From Spongiibacter marinus (lineage in GTDB: Bacteria; Pseudomonadota; Gammaproteobacteria; Pseudomonadales; Spongiibacteraceae): DNA of 64,000 nt. The stretch is taken from contig NZ_JAFBBD010000001.1 of assembly GCF_016906995.1 (NCBI RefSeq), positions 186,001 to 250,000 of the forward strand, read 5' to 3'. The notes beneath the pieces are model-generated. The model was not told where the DNA came from. It was given only the letters and a program-made list of their open reading frames with translations, and did no database searches. The position numbers and the translations under genes are program-made. Shown piece after piece: positions 16,595 to 25,060 of this stretch (position 1 is the first letter of the stretch; every line of letters starts with the position of its first letter).

Positions 16595-17608
16595 TTAAGC
16601 CAATTGCTTGCGCCACTGGCTTGGCGACACCCCCGTCCACACTTTGAAGGCCCGACTAAATACCGCCAGCTCAGAATAACCCAAGCTCAAAGCCAGCGTT
16701 GTCAGGTCAATATCGCTGTGCGCTAAATGCTCGCAGGCCAAATATTGGCGACGCGCGGACAGCACCTGAGCAAAACTGCTTCCCTCGCACTGCAGGCGCT
16801 GCTGAAGACTGCGCGGATGTAAGCCCATCACCCTAGCCACCATGCTTAAGCTGCACTCTCCCGTTGGCAGCAACGCCGTTATCGTTTGATCCAACTGCTG
16901 GCGCAGGCTTAACGAGGCCGGCTCAGATGCGCCCCGCCACTGCGCGCTTAAGCGTGAGCGCAGGCCGGGCTCTACATCGACCGCCGAGCTCATCAGCGAC
17001 AATGGATAACGCAGTGCATCGCAGCCCTCATCGGGCTCTACCCGGCAGCCAAACAGCGCCGAAAGCTCCGCCGCCGCAGGTGCCTGCGCTCGCAGAGCCA
17101 GGGAGTCTGGACGCACGGGGGAGCTCTGCAACTGCTCCAAGCAACGCGCCAACAACGCCAAACTCAAGCCTGCCAGCTGCCCGCAATCCACCACCGAGGC
17201 GAAAGCAAAGTCCATGCGTATTTCGATGAATCGCTCGCTGGATATTGCGCTAACCACCACACCCTTGGCATGAAAATCGAGGTTACGCTGCATCATTCGC
17301 AGGGCATCGGCTATCGTTGCCTGCAAACACATAGCCGAACCCAGCGCCCCCACGGCCTCTAGCCCCTGCCGCACTCCCAACTGCACCCCAAAATCCTCGC
17401 GTCCACAGCGTTCGGCGGCAGCCGTCATTAACTGCGCTAAGACGGTATAGGAAAGGTATAGATCCGGGTCGTGTACCACCGCGGGCGTCAAACCAAATTC
17501 CGCCATCAGCGCATTGGGGTTCTGGCCGCAATCTCGCACCCACTCAGAAAAACCCAGTAGGGCACCACTTCGAACAAAATGCTGCACGGCAGACTCGCGC
17601 TTTATCAA
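16595..17608 (-). CDS. AraC family transcriptional regulator (OruR/ArgR-like)
   Basis: 337 residues: an N-terminal Arabinose_bd-type (PF12625) sensor domain (about 20-200) followed by a C-terminal AraC DNA-binding domain with two helix-turn-helices. The first HTH is near SMVARVMGLHPRSLQQRL and the second near LTTLALSLGYSELAVFSRAFK. Divergent from a cupin-SDR-SDR-hydrolase operon with an 89-base gap, so it probably activates that operon in response to its substrate. The start at TTG 17608 is weakly supported; GTG at 17587 is an alternative. Confidence 0.87.
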   Translation of the reverse strand: MIKRESAVQHFVRSGALLGFSEWVRDCGQNPNALMAEFGLTPAVVHDPDLYLSYTVLAQLMTAAAERCGREDFGVQLGVRQGLEAVGALGSAMCLQATIADALRMMQRNLDFHAKGVVVSAISSERFIEIRMDFAFASVVDCGQLAGLSLALLARCLEQLQSSPVRPDSLALRAQAPAAAELSALFGCRVEPDEGCDALRYPLSLMSSAVDVEPGLRSRLSAQWRGASEPASLSLRQQLDQTITALLPTGECSLSMVARVMGLHPRSLQQRLQCEGSSFAQVLSARRQYLACEHLAHSDIDLTTLALSLGYSELAVFSRAFKVWTGVSPSQWRKQLA

Positions 17609-17629
17609 ATATTGACTCGCAATATATCA

Positions 17630-17665
17630 AGCCTGACCACGAAAACGTAGATAAGCTCCAGCCTG
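17630..17665. repeat. Direct repeat in the AraC/cupin intergenic region
   Basis: AGCCTG occurs at 17630-17635 and 17660-17665, exactly 30 bases (three helical turns) apart, each preceded by CA or CC. AraC-type activators bind such direct repeats. The short repeat could be chance. Confidence 0.3.
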
Positions 17666-17697
17666 CAATAACGCTAATAATGTAAGAGGCGCTCACC

Positions 17698-18216
17698 ATG
17701 CTCCCCAAACCCGCTATGGATCACAAAGCATTACTCACGCTGAACACCCACGAAATGCCCATGTACAAAGATGCCTTGCCAGGCGTTCCCGGTGTTGATG
17801 CGCAGCCCCTGTTCCTCGACCCCCACCAGGGTATTTGGGTGCTTCGCGCCGTCTTTCACCCTGGCGTTGTCTTGCCCAAGCACTACCATACCGGCACTGT
17901 GCATCTGTTCACCCTGTCGGGCAGCTGGAACTATGTGGAATATCCCGACCAACCCCAAACTGCGGGCAGCTATCTCTATGAACCCGGCGGCTCTATCCAC
18001 CAATTTACGGTGCCTGCCGACGCCAGCGAGCCAGCCGTTGCCGTAATGGTGGTCTATGGCGCCAACGTCAATTTCGACGATGAAGGCAACTACCTCGGCA
18101 TTATGGATGCGAGCGATATCATGCATATGTTTGACGAGCTGGTCGCCGAGCGCGGCATGGAACCCGCCCGCTATATTCGCCCCGCGGCTGCCGACTACAC
18201 GTGCCCCACAGCATGA
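17698..18216 (+). CDS. Cupin protein, 2,4'-dihydroxyacetophenone dioxygenase family
   Basis: Single-domain cupin, 172 residues, resembling 2,4'-dihydroxyacetophenone dioxygenases, which cleave a C-C bond in an aromatic ketone using one metal ion. Metal ligands are visible in HYHTGTVHLF (about 62-71), with the second cupin motif at EPGGSIHQF (about 100-108). There is no signal peptide. It is first gene of a four-gene operon; its stop overlaps the next start (ATGA). The true substrate is open: the family is broad and many members are uncharacterised. Confidence 0.78.
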   Translation: MLPKPAMDHKALLTLNTHEMPMYKDALPGVPGVDAQPLFLDPHQGIWVLRAVFHPGVVLPKHYHTGTVHLFTLSGSWNYVEYPDQPQTAGSYLYEPGGSIHQFTVPADASEPAVAVMVVYGANVNFDDEGNYLGIMDASDIMHMFDELVAERGMEPARYIRPAAADYTCPTA

Positions 18217-19199
18217 CCACAGCGCCACTGCCAAAGCGGGTATTCATCACAGGCGCACAAGGCTTTATCGGCCAGCAGTTAATGAGGCGCTACCGGGACC
18301 TCGGCTGTGACGTGCGCGGCATGGACTTGCAGGGCAATCCAGAGCAAGGCATCGTCGCCGCCGACCTCTGCCAGCCCAAGCAGTGGGCCCACCATGTGGA
18401 GGGTTGTGAGTTATTCATACACACCGCAGCGGTCGTGTCACTGTCGGCATCATGGGCAGAGTATCGGCGCATTACCGTCGACGGTGTGCGCCACGCCTTG
18501 GCAAATGCGCAACGCGCTGGCTGTCGACGATTCGTGCACTTCTCTTCGATTCTTGCGATGGGCTATGACTACGTTGATGGCGCTGACGAGCAGGCTCCCG
18601 TCGTGATCGGCAAAGATTGTCGCTATGGTGTTGCCAAAGGTGCCAGCGAACATCTGGTACTCGCCGCCCACGCCAGCAGCAACATCGACTGCTGCATTAT
18701 TCGCCCTGGCGACGTTTATGGTCCCGGGTCGCGAGCCTGGCTGCTCGAGCCCATTAAAATGGCGCGATCCGGCAGGCTTTTGTTGCCCAATGGCGGTCGC
18801 GGTATCTTTACGCCCATCTATATCGACGATCTGATAGACGGCACGCTGCTCACGGCGCACAGCGAGGCGGCCAGCGGGCAAATTTTCATCCTGTGGGGAG
18901 AGCAAACCGTCAGCTGCGGGGAGTTTTTCAGTTACCACTGGCGCTGGGCAGGGCGACGCGGTCGGCCACCCAGCCTGCCGCTGCAGGCCGCCATTCCCCT
19001 AACAAAAGCAATACACACCCTTAATCGATGGCGCGGCGTGCGCGATGAGGCCTGCCCGGATACGATGCGCATGTTCAACCGAAAAGGGGCCTTTAATGGC
19101 CGTAAAGCCCGGGAATTATTAGGATTTGAGCCCAAAGTCTCCCTCGCTGAGGGCATGGAATATTCAGCGCAGTGGCTTCGTGAGATCGGCGAGCGCTAA
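18213..19199 (+). CDS. NAD-dependent epimerase/dehydratase (extended SDR, 3-beta-HSD-like)
   Basis: Extended short-chain dehydrogenase, 328 residues. The NAD-binding GAQGFIGQQL lies near 15-24, catalytic YGVAK near 145-149 and the substrate-side RPGDVYGPG near 168-176. The overall pattern (HTAAVVSLSASWAEYRRITVDG) resembles 3-beta-hydroxysteroid dehydrogenase-like enzymes. The ATG at 18213 overlaps the stop of the cupin gene, showing translational coupling; an upstream in-frame ATG at 18201 is possible but has no ribosome site. Second gene of the operon. Substrate is not deducible. Confidence 0.85.
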   Translation: MTTAPLPKRVFITGAQGFIGQQLMRRYRDLGCDVRGMDLQGNPEQGIVAADLCQPKQWAHHVEGCELFIHTAAVVSLSASWAEYRRITVDGVRHALANAQRAGCRRFVHFSSILAMGYDYVDGADEQAPVVIGKDCRYGVAKGASEHLVLAAHASSNIDCCIIRPGDVYGPGSRAWLLEPIKMARSGRLLLPNGGRGIFTPIYIDDLIDGTLLTAHSEAASGQIFILWGEQTVSCGEFFSYHWRWAGRRGRPPSLPLQAAIPLTKAIHTLNRWRGVRDEACPDTMRMFNRKGAFNGRKARELLGFEPKVSLAEGMEYSAQWLREIGER

Positions 19200-19214
19200 A
19201 GGCGAAATAACACT

Positions 19215-20021
19215 ATGAAAACACCCCCTCATTGTATTATCTCCGGAGGCGCCAGCGGTCTCGGCCTTGGACTGGCACTTCGTTTGCTCGAGCGCGGCTA
19301 CCGCCTCAGTATTCTCGACCTCTCATTTGGCGAAAGCGCCAAGCAACAGTTGTCACAAGCCGCCGCATCAAGCGCGCATTGGCAGGCCTACACCGTGGAT
19401 ATTCGCAATGCGCAGGCCTGCGCAGAAGCCGCCGCCAGCGCCTTAGACAACTATGGCACTATCGAGCTGGCAATCAACTGTGCCGGGGTCATACTCAACT
19501 GCCGGTTTGCAGAGATGACCGCCGAGGACTTTGCCCGCGTTGTTGAGGTCAACCTCTGCGGCAGCGTGCACTTTGCCAGAGCGGTCTTGCCCCACATGGC
19601 GGCGGGCAGTCGCTTAGCACTGGTTGCTTCAATGGCAGGGCTGGTCAGCAACTATGGCTACGCCGCCTATGGCGCGTCCAAGTTCGGTGTTGTCGGCTTA
19701 GCAACCACACTGCGCTATGAATACGAGCCTCTTGGAATTGGCATCTCCTGTATTTGCCCACCCGAGGTCGAGACGCCCATGGTTGAGAGTGAGCGCCAGC
19801 AGGGCGACCCAATCTCTCTGGAGCTTAAAAAATTCGCCGGTTCACTGGATACCAACACCGCACTTGACGGCATAATGCGCGGCTTGGATGCGGGCCGCTG
19901 GATGATCATTCCCGGTGTACGCAGTCGGTTTACGGCGTCCCTTGCCAGGTATTGTCCGTGGATTTTTAACCGAGTAATGCAGTTCATGATCCGCCGCCTG
20001 CTGCATAAAGGTCATCATTGA
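19215..20021 (+). CDS. Classical SDR family oxidoreductase
   Basis: Short-chain dehydrogenase/reductase, 268 residues. It has GGASGLGLG (11-19) for the cofactor, NCAG (about 91-94), catalytic Ser in LVASMAGLVSNYG and YGASK. The C-terminal part carries a basic, hydrophobic tail (FMIRRLLHKGHH), possibly membrane-associating, as in several SDRs acting on lipids or steroids. It starts 15 bases after the epimerase gene and ends 10 bases before the hydrolase, so it is cotranscribed. Confidence 0.86.
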   Translation: MKTPPHCIISGGASGLGLGLALRLLERGYRLSILDLSFGESAKQQLSQAAASSAHWQAYTVDIRNAQACAEAAASALDNYGTIELAINCAGVILNCRFAEMTAEDFARVVEVNLCGSVHFARAVLPHMAAGSRLALVASMAGLVSNYGYAAYGASKFGVVGLATTLRYEYEPLGIGISCICPPEVETPMVESERQQGDPISLELKKFAGSLDTNTALDGIMRGLDAGRWMIIPGVRSRFTASLARYCPWIFNRVMQFMIRRLLHKGHH

Positions 20022-20031
20022 GGAGTGCACC

Positions 20032-20859
20032 GTGACACCCGAACGCCATGCTTTCAGCCATCGAGGGCTTCACCTGTCCTATTTGGACTCCGCTCCTAAT
20101 GATCATCTACGCCCAACGGCACTGCTGCTGCATGGCTTCCCCGACCAAGCGGAAATGTGGCAACCACAAATACAGGCTCTGCACCAAGCGGGCTTTCGCT
20201 GCATTGCCCCAGACACCGTAGGCTGTGGCCATTCCGACATTGCCCCCAAACAAAGCGATTATCACGCCGACAACATCGTCAGCGATCATCTGGCACTGCT
20301 TAAGCACCTAAAAATCAAGCAAAGCCATGTGGTCGGCCACGACTGGGGGGCCGTTATCGCTTGGATATTGGCGGCGAAGCATCCTGGCAGTGTCCAGCGC
20401 CTGGCGGTTATGTCGGTCGGCCACCCCACCGTTTATGCTCGCGCGGGCTGGGCCCAAAAACGCGCGGGCTGGTATACTTTGTTTTTCCAGCTGCGCGGCC
20501 TGGCGGACAGCCTACTCGCCGGTAGCGGGCGCTTCTCACTCCGCCGGATCTTCGGCTCTCACCCGAATATGGACGAGGTGATGTCGCGTTTACGCCAAGC
20601 CGGCAGAATGCGTGCAGCAGTGCGCATTTATCGCGCCAATTTTGCCGAAATACTACTGCGCAAGCAGCCGCCTGTTAGCGCGCCGACGCTCGGTTTGTGG
20701 AGTGCGCAAGATGCCTTTTTAACCGAGGATCAAATGCGCGACTCTGCAGCGCGGGTCAATGGGCCGTGGCGCTACCAAAAGCTCGATGGCGGGCACTGGA
20801 TGAGTCTCAGCCAGGCCGAGACCGTAAACGGGTTATTGCTCGAGCACTTCCGCGCTTAA
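20032..20859 (+). CDS. Alpha/beta hydrolase, epoxide hydrolase-like
   Basis: 275 residues. The oxyanion motif is HGFPDQ (about 34-39). The nucleophile is Asp in GHDWGA (about 103-108), which marks epoxide hydrolases and dehalogenases rather than serine esterases. The catalytic His lies in GGHWMSLSQ near the end and an Asp in WSAQDAFL is the likely charge-relay acid. The GTG start at 20032 is supported by GAGGAG. Last gene of the cupin operon. Function in ring-opening of an epoxide or lactone intermediate is inference. Confidence 0.83.
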   Translation: MTPERHAFSHRGLHLSYLDSAPNDHLRPTALLLHGFPDQAEMWQPQIQALHQAGFRCIAPDTVGCGHSDIAPKQSDYHADNIVSDHLALLKHLKIKQSHVVGHDWGAVIAWILAAKHPGSVQRLAVMSVGHPTVYARAGWAQKRAGWYTLFFQLRGLADSLLAGSGRFSLRRIFGSHPNMDEVMSRLRQAGRMRAAVRIYRANFAEILLRKQPPVSAPTLGLWSAQDAFLTEDQMRDSAARVNGPWRYQKLDGGHWMSLSQAETVNGLLLEHFRA

Positions 20860-20969
20860 CTCCCCCGCCCGCAGTAAAGAAGCAACTGCGCTCAGCGCAG
20901 GGATAGCGGTGTCGAATTAACGATGGCACTGCTACAATTGCCAGCCTTTTTTCGGCCCAGTGATTTAGC

Positions 20970-22976
20970 GTGAGCAAACTCAACGATCGACAACGCGAGG
21001 CGGTTCTGTACATCGACGGCCCGCTGCTGGTATTAGCCGGTGCAGGCAGCGGCAAGACCAGTGTTATCACGCGCAAGATGGCCTATTTGATCGAAAAATG
21101 CGGCATTCCCGCCCGGCATATCGCGGCGGTTACCTTCACCAACAAAGCGGCCCGCGAAATGAAGGAACGAGTGGGCACACTCGTCAAAGGCAAAGCCGCT
21201 CACGGCCTCACCGTGTCGACCTTCCACAACCTCGGCATGAATATCCTGCGCCGTGAATACGCCGCCCTGAAATACAAATCGGGCTTCTCAATTTTTGATG
21301 CGCAAGATGCCCAGGCCCTGATTCGCGACCTACTTATTCAAGAACACGGCAGCGACGGCGATCAAGCAGACCGTATCCAGCAACGTATTTCCCATTGGAA
21401 AAACGAGTTCGTTATGCCCGAGCAGGCCGTCGCTGAGGCGGAAGGCCCCGCTGACATGCTCTGCGCCCAGGCTTACATTCGCTACCAAAAAGCGTTGAAA
21501 GCCTATAACGCCCTGGACTTCGACGATCTGATCCTGTTGCCAGCGCTGCTGTTTGAGCAGCACCCCGACATCCTCGACAAGTGGCGCAATAAAATTCGCT
21601 ACATGCTGGTCGATGAATATCAGGATACCAACAGCGCGCAATATACGCTGGTGAAGCAATTGGTCGGCGACCGGGGCGGCCTCACCGTGGTGGGGGATGA
21701 CGACCAGTCCATTTACGCCTGGCGCGGTGCAAAACCGGAAAACCTGTCACTACTCGGCAAGGACTACCCTCACCTGAAGGTCGTCAAGCTTGAGCAAAAC
21801 TACCGTTCTACCGCGCGCATTCTTAAAGCGGCCAATACCGTTATCGCCAACAACCCCCACGAGCTGAACAAGGCATTGTGGTCGGACCTGGGCTTTGGCG
21901 ACCCCATCCGCATTATTCGCTGCCGCAATGAAGATGCCGAAAACGAGCGGGTGGCAGTCGAGATTCTCGACCACAAGATTCGCACCGGCGGTCGCTTTGG
22001 TAATTACGCCGTGCTTTATCGCGGCAACCACCAGTCACGCCTGCTGGAACTCAAACTACAAAGCCACCAAATACCTTACAAGCTGAGCGGCGGTACCTCC
22101 TTCTTTGGTCGCAACGAGATCAAGGACATCATGGCCTATCTGCGGCTTATCATTAACCAGAATGATGACAACGCCTTTCTGCGCATCGTCAACGTGCCGC
22201 GCCGCAAAATTGGTACCTCAACACTCGAAGCCCTGGGGAGCTACGCCACCGAGCGGGAAATTAGCCTATACAGCGCCTGCGAGGAAATGGGCTTGGCTCA
22301 ACGACTGCCGGAATCGGCCATCACCCGCCTGCGTGAGTTCACTCAATGGCTGGACGGGATGCGGCGGCGCTGCTACGAGGACGACGCCATCGCAGCCGTT
22401 AAACAGCTCTGCAACGATATCGACTACCTGGACTGGCTGATACAAAACAGCTCATCGGTCGCCGTCGCCGAACGACGCATGAACAATGTGCACACCCTCA
22501 TTGCCTCGCTGGAGCAAAACCTCAACGACGAGGAACGCGACGAGAGCTTTGAGGAAGCGATTAGCCGACTGGTGCTCCGCGATTTAATGGAGCGCCAGGC
22601 CGACGAGGAAGAAAGTGCCGATCAAGTGCAGCTGATGACACTGCACGCTGCAAAAGGCTTGGAGTTTCCCCACGTGTTTATGATCGGCATGGAGGAAGGG
22701 CTGCTACCTCACCAAAACAGTATCGACGATGACATGGTGGAAGAGGAGCGACGGCTCTGCTACGTCGGTATCACTCGCGCCCAACGCACGCTGACGATGA
22801 CCTACTGCGCCAAGCGCAAAAGCTTCGGTGAATTTACCAGCTGTGACCCCAGCCGCTTTTTAGCTGAGCTGCCGCAGGATGATGTCGAGTGGGAAGGTCG
22901 CGCCGACGCCGACCCGGCGCAAAATCAAAAACGCGGCGGTGAAACCTTGGCCAGCCTGCGCGACATGCTTGGCTGA
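20970..22976 (+). CDS. rep: ATP-dependent DNA helicase Rep
   Basis: UvrD/Rep superfamily 1A helicase, 668 residues (E. coli Rep 673). The Q-motif LNDRQREAV, Walker A GAGSGKTSV near 24-32, Walker B LVDEYQDTN and motif III GDDDQSIYAWRGA are present. The C-terminal motifs ...LMTLHAAKGLEFPHVF and VGITRAQ are also intact. Rep helps replication forks pass protein barriers. GTG start at 20970; a TACAAT box about 40 bases upstream is the likely -10. Convergent with the trypsin-like lipoprotein gene, stops one base apart. Confidence 0.95.
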   Translation: MSKLNDRQREAVLYIDGPLLVLAGAGSGKTSVITRKMAYLIEKCGIPARHIAAVTFTNKAAREMKERVGTLVKGKAAHGLTVSTFHNLGMNILRREYAALKYKSGFSIFDAQDAQALIRDLLIQEHGSDGDQADRIQQRISHWKNEFVMPEQAVAEAEGPADMLCAQAYIRYQKALKAYNALDFDDLILLPALLFEQHPDILDKWRNKIRYMLVDEYQDTNSAQYTLVKQLVGDRGGLTVVGDDDQSIYAWRGAKPENLSLLGKDYPHLKVVKLEQNYRSTARILKAANTVIANNPHELNKALWSDLGFGDPIRIIRCRNEDAENERVAVEILDHKIRTGGRFGNYAVLYRGNHQSRLLELKLQSHQIPYKLSGGTSFFGRNEIKDIMAYLRLIINQNDDNAFLRIVNVPRRKIGTSTLEALGSYATEREISLYSACEEMGLAQRLPESAITRLREFTQWLDGMRRRCYEDDAIAAVKQLCNDIDYLDWLIQNSSSVAVAERRMNNVHTLIASLEQNLNDEERDESFEEAISRLVLRDLMERQADEEESADQVQLMTLHAAKGLEFPHVFMIGMEEGLLPHQNSIDDDMVEEERRLCYVGITRAQRTLTMTYCAKRKSFGEFTSCDPSRFLAELPQDDVEWEGRADADPAQNQKRGGETLASLRDMLG

Positions 22977-22977
22977 G

Positions 22978-23880
22978 TTAGAGATCACCGCCGGGGCGAA
23001 AGTCTGGCCAGGTAATCAAGCTCAACCCCTTGTCGACAAAGCCATTGTCCTTGGCATATCGCAACGCCCGATCAAGATTAACAACGCCATTTCTCAGCGG
23101 ATCGAGTCGCACACCAACAGAAAGCACACTCGTGGTTGCCAGCGCTCGGCCCTGACTGTCTAATACCGGCCCGCCACTGTCTCCCGGCACCGCAGGCGTA
23201 TCGGTAGATACGCTGTAAGACCAGCCGCCACCCTCAACCGCAACAATACTCCCCACCATCGTTTCTAACTCCCGAACACCAAAGTGCAGTGACGAATGGC
23301 CGTAGAGAAAAATATCCTCTCCCACGTCAGCCGTGCCAGTGGCCAGCGCAACGGGGCCACCAAAAGCGACGGTGGCAGGATGAATATTCGCAATATCATC
23401 GGGGTGCAGTTTTACCAGGGCAAAGTCGTTGTAGCGGCACGCATCTGAACCGGGGGTTTCACCCACCTCTTGCATCGCCCGCCAGCTGCTATATACCAGC
23501 TCCGCTGGCTGCTGAGCATTTTCGACTATCACCTGATTAAAGCCGATATCCAAGCTGCGGCTCTCACAGGGGTCAACCCCGCTGTTGGTGTCTGGGCTAA
23601 AGCAATGTGCGGCCACCCCAAGAAACACCGTTTCGGCGTTGAGCTGGTAGAGGAAATTACTCGTGCAGCTGGAGCCGTCGGCAACAACCTCAACACCGGG
23701 ACGTATCTGAGTCGCCAGCGGCTCGCCAAAGCTCACGGCTCCACCACCGCCACTCACCGGCGGCTGACCGCCCCCTGTTGGGGCCTCCGGTGAACTCGGC
23801 GTATTACCGCCGCTCGAGGAGGAGCCACCACAGGCGGCTATCAAGCAACCTGCCGCTATCAGAATGAGTACCTTGTTCAT
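22978..23880 (-). CDS. Trypsin-like serine protease, predicted lipoprotein
   Basis: 300 residues from the chosen ATG. The N-terminus is a lipoprotein signal peptide with lipobox LIAAC (acylated Cys17), followed by a Ser/Gly/Pro-rich linker (about 18-50). The chymotrypsin-fold triad is complete: His92 (VAAHCF), Asp152 (YNDFALVKL) and Ser235 (PGDSGGPV). Six or more cysteines could form disulfides. It should be an envelope-anchored or surface protease. The start at 23880 was chosen over 23955 because the signal peptide begins there. No obvious partner gene; monocistronic. Confidence 0.87.
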   Translation of the reverse strand: MNKVLILIAAGCLIAACGGSSSSGGNTPSSPEAPTGGGQPPVSGGGGAVSFGEPLATQIRPGVEVVADGSSCTSNFLYQLNAETVFLGVAAHCFSPDTNSGVDPCESRSLDIGFNQVIVENAQQPAELVYSSWRAMQEVGETPGSDACRYNDFALVKLHPDDIANIHPATVAFGGPVALATGTADVGEDIFLYGHSSLHFGVRELETMVGSIVAVEGGGWSYSVSTDTPAVPGDSGGPVLDSQGRALATTSVLSVGVRLDPLRNGVVNLDRALRYAKDNGFVDKGLSLITWPDFRPGGDL

Positions 23881-23989
23881 CACGTTTCGCCTGCCCCGCT
23901 CGCTAGTTACTGCATAATGTACGCAGCTATTACTCAAAACTCTACGGAATGTCACAGTGTGTAGATGCCGCCAGTACCTTTTTCAACGC

Positions 23990-24016
23990 AAAAAAAAAGC
24001 CGCGACTAGCGCGGCT
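23990..24016 (-). terminator. Terminator of the cytochrome c5 gene
   Basis: Minus-strand 7-bp stem AGCCGCG / CGCGGCT with a 5-base loop, followed by nine T, 19 bases after the stop codon. Confidence 0.95.
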
Positions 24017-24035
24017 TCGGCAGACTGAATAGCAA

Positions 24036-24464
24036 TTACTTGCTGTTCTCAATCATGTAGTCGACGGCGGCGATCACCTCGTCGTCTGAGCAGCTCATGC
24101 ACAGGCCTTTCGCCGGCATCATGCCAATGTTGCTGAAACCGTTAATAGCATTAGCATAGACGGCGTCCAAACCTTTTTCCGTGCGCGCCGCCCAGTCAGC
24201 AACGTCACCCAACTTTGGCGCACCACCCGCGCCAACCGCATGACAGCCCTGACAGCTGCTGGTATACACTTCTTCGCCTGATTTCGCCGCGCCGCCCGCA
24301 GCCGCCACGGTGGCGCCACAGCTGCTGTCGCCCTGCAAGCAAACTTGGCCAGCTGGCGCGATGCGAGACTCAACCTCTGCACGCTGCTTATCAGTCATTG
24401 CCCATGCTGAAACACCGGCCAGCAACGCAACGACCACTACCAGCATTTTACCCATCTGATTCAT
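24036..24464 (-). CDS. Cytochrome c5 family protein
   Basis: Periplasmic monohaem cytochrome c, 142 residues. A signal peptide (MNQMGKMLVVVVALLAGVSA) leads to the haem motif CQGCH (about 74-78), with the axial Met in GMMPAKG. The extra CMSC pair is characteristic of cytochrome c5. It is likely an electron carrier to terminal oxidases. The ATG at 24464 is preferred to the overlapping GTG at 24467. It ends at a strong terminator. Confidence 0.9.
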   Translation of the reverse strand: MNQMGKMLVVVVALLAGVSAWAMTDKQRAEVESRIAPAGQVCLQGDSSCGATVAAAGGAAKSGEEVYTSSCQGCHAVGAGGAPKLGDVADWAARTEKGLDAVYANAINGFSNIGMMPAKGLCMSCSDDEVIAAVDYMIENSK

Positions 24465-24620
24465 CACGATTTTCCACCCTCTCGAAATTGCGGCTGCTCA
24501 GCCTAAAAATTCTGCTGCGCATTATATCCACATGCTGCCTATTACTCCACTGACCAAAATGCCGCAGCCCAAGCCCCGTGCAGAACCGGTGGCAAGGCAT
24601 GAATCTGCCGAAATTCCAAA

Positions 24621-24649
24621 TTGAGAGTCCCACCTTGCTCTGCTATAGT
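24621..24649 (+). promoter_or_regulatory. Sigma-70 promoter of tRNA-Arg
   Basis: TTGAGA (24621-24626) and TATAGT (24644-24649) are separated by exactly 17 bases and followed by a GC-rich discriminator (GCGCGC), the usual design of growth-rate-controlled tRNA promoters. Confidence 0.85.
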
Positions 24650-24663
24650 TGCGCGCTGCTAAA

Positions 24664-24735
<72 letters not shown>

Positions 24736-24740
<5 letters not shown>

Positions 24741-24754
24741 TTCGCGGCCTTTTT
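24736..24754 (+). terminator. Short terminator overlapping the tRNA 3' end
   Basis: GGCC / GGCC with a six-base loop followed by five T. The left arm is within the tRNA acceptor, so it is weak but well placed. Confidence 0.45.
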
Positions 24755-24888
24755 CCATTCTCTTCCGCAGTGCCTCACCCCTTCGGCCTAATATTATTGC
24801 CAAAATTCTCGATAGGGCTTTGTTACCGGCTATTAGATAATGCGTCTCTCGGATGGATCCGACGGTTTTGCCACGAAGGAACGCAGCT

Positions 24889-24975
24889 ATGTTTAATAAC
24901 ACCCTGAATAACCACCTTATGATTCTCACCGGTGCCATGCTGGTGTTGGCCTTATTCCTCCCAGAGATTCACTAA
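24889..24975 (+). CDS. Possible 28-residue hydrophobic peptide
   Basis: ATG at 24889 with AAGGA 7 bases upstream opens a 28-residue frame. It has one strongly hydrophobic stretch (MILTGAMLVLALFL, residues 11-24) between a polar N-terminus and PEIH. The form is that of single-pass small membrane proteins of bacteria. It lies between tRNA-Arg and the SRPBCC-SDR gene. Nothing is recognised; the call rests on the ribosome site and composition. Confidence 0.4.
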   Translation: MFNNTLNNHLMILTGAMLVLALFLPEIH

Positions 24976-25060
24976 GCCACGGCCTTACCGACACCACTCG
25001 TCCTTGATCTGTAAACATTTGCACCGCGTAAATGTGATAAATCCTTCAGGGAGTGACGAG

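Noticed and set aside
20886-20902. Hairpin CTGCGC-TCA-GCGCAG before rep
   Set aside because: No T run, and it lies just after the hydrolase operon; it may slow transcription but cannot be called a terminator or operator.
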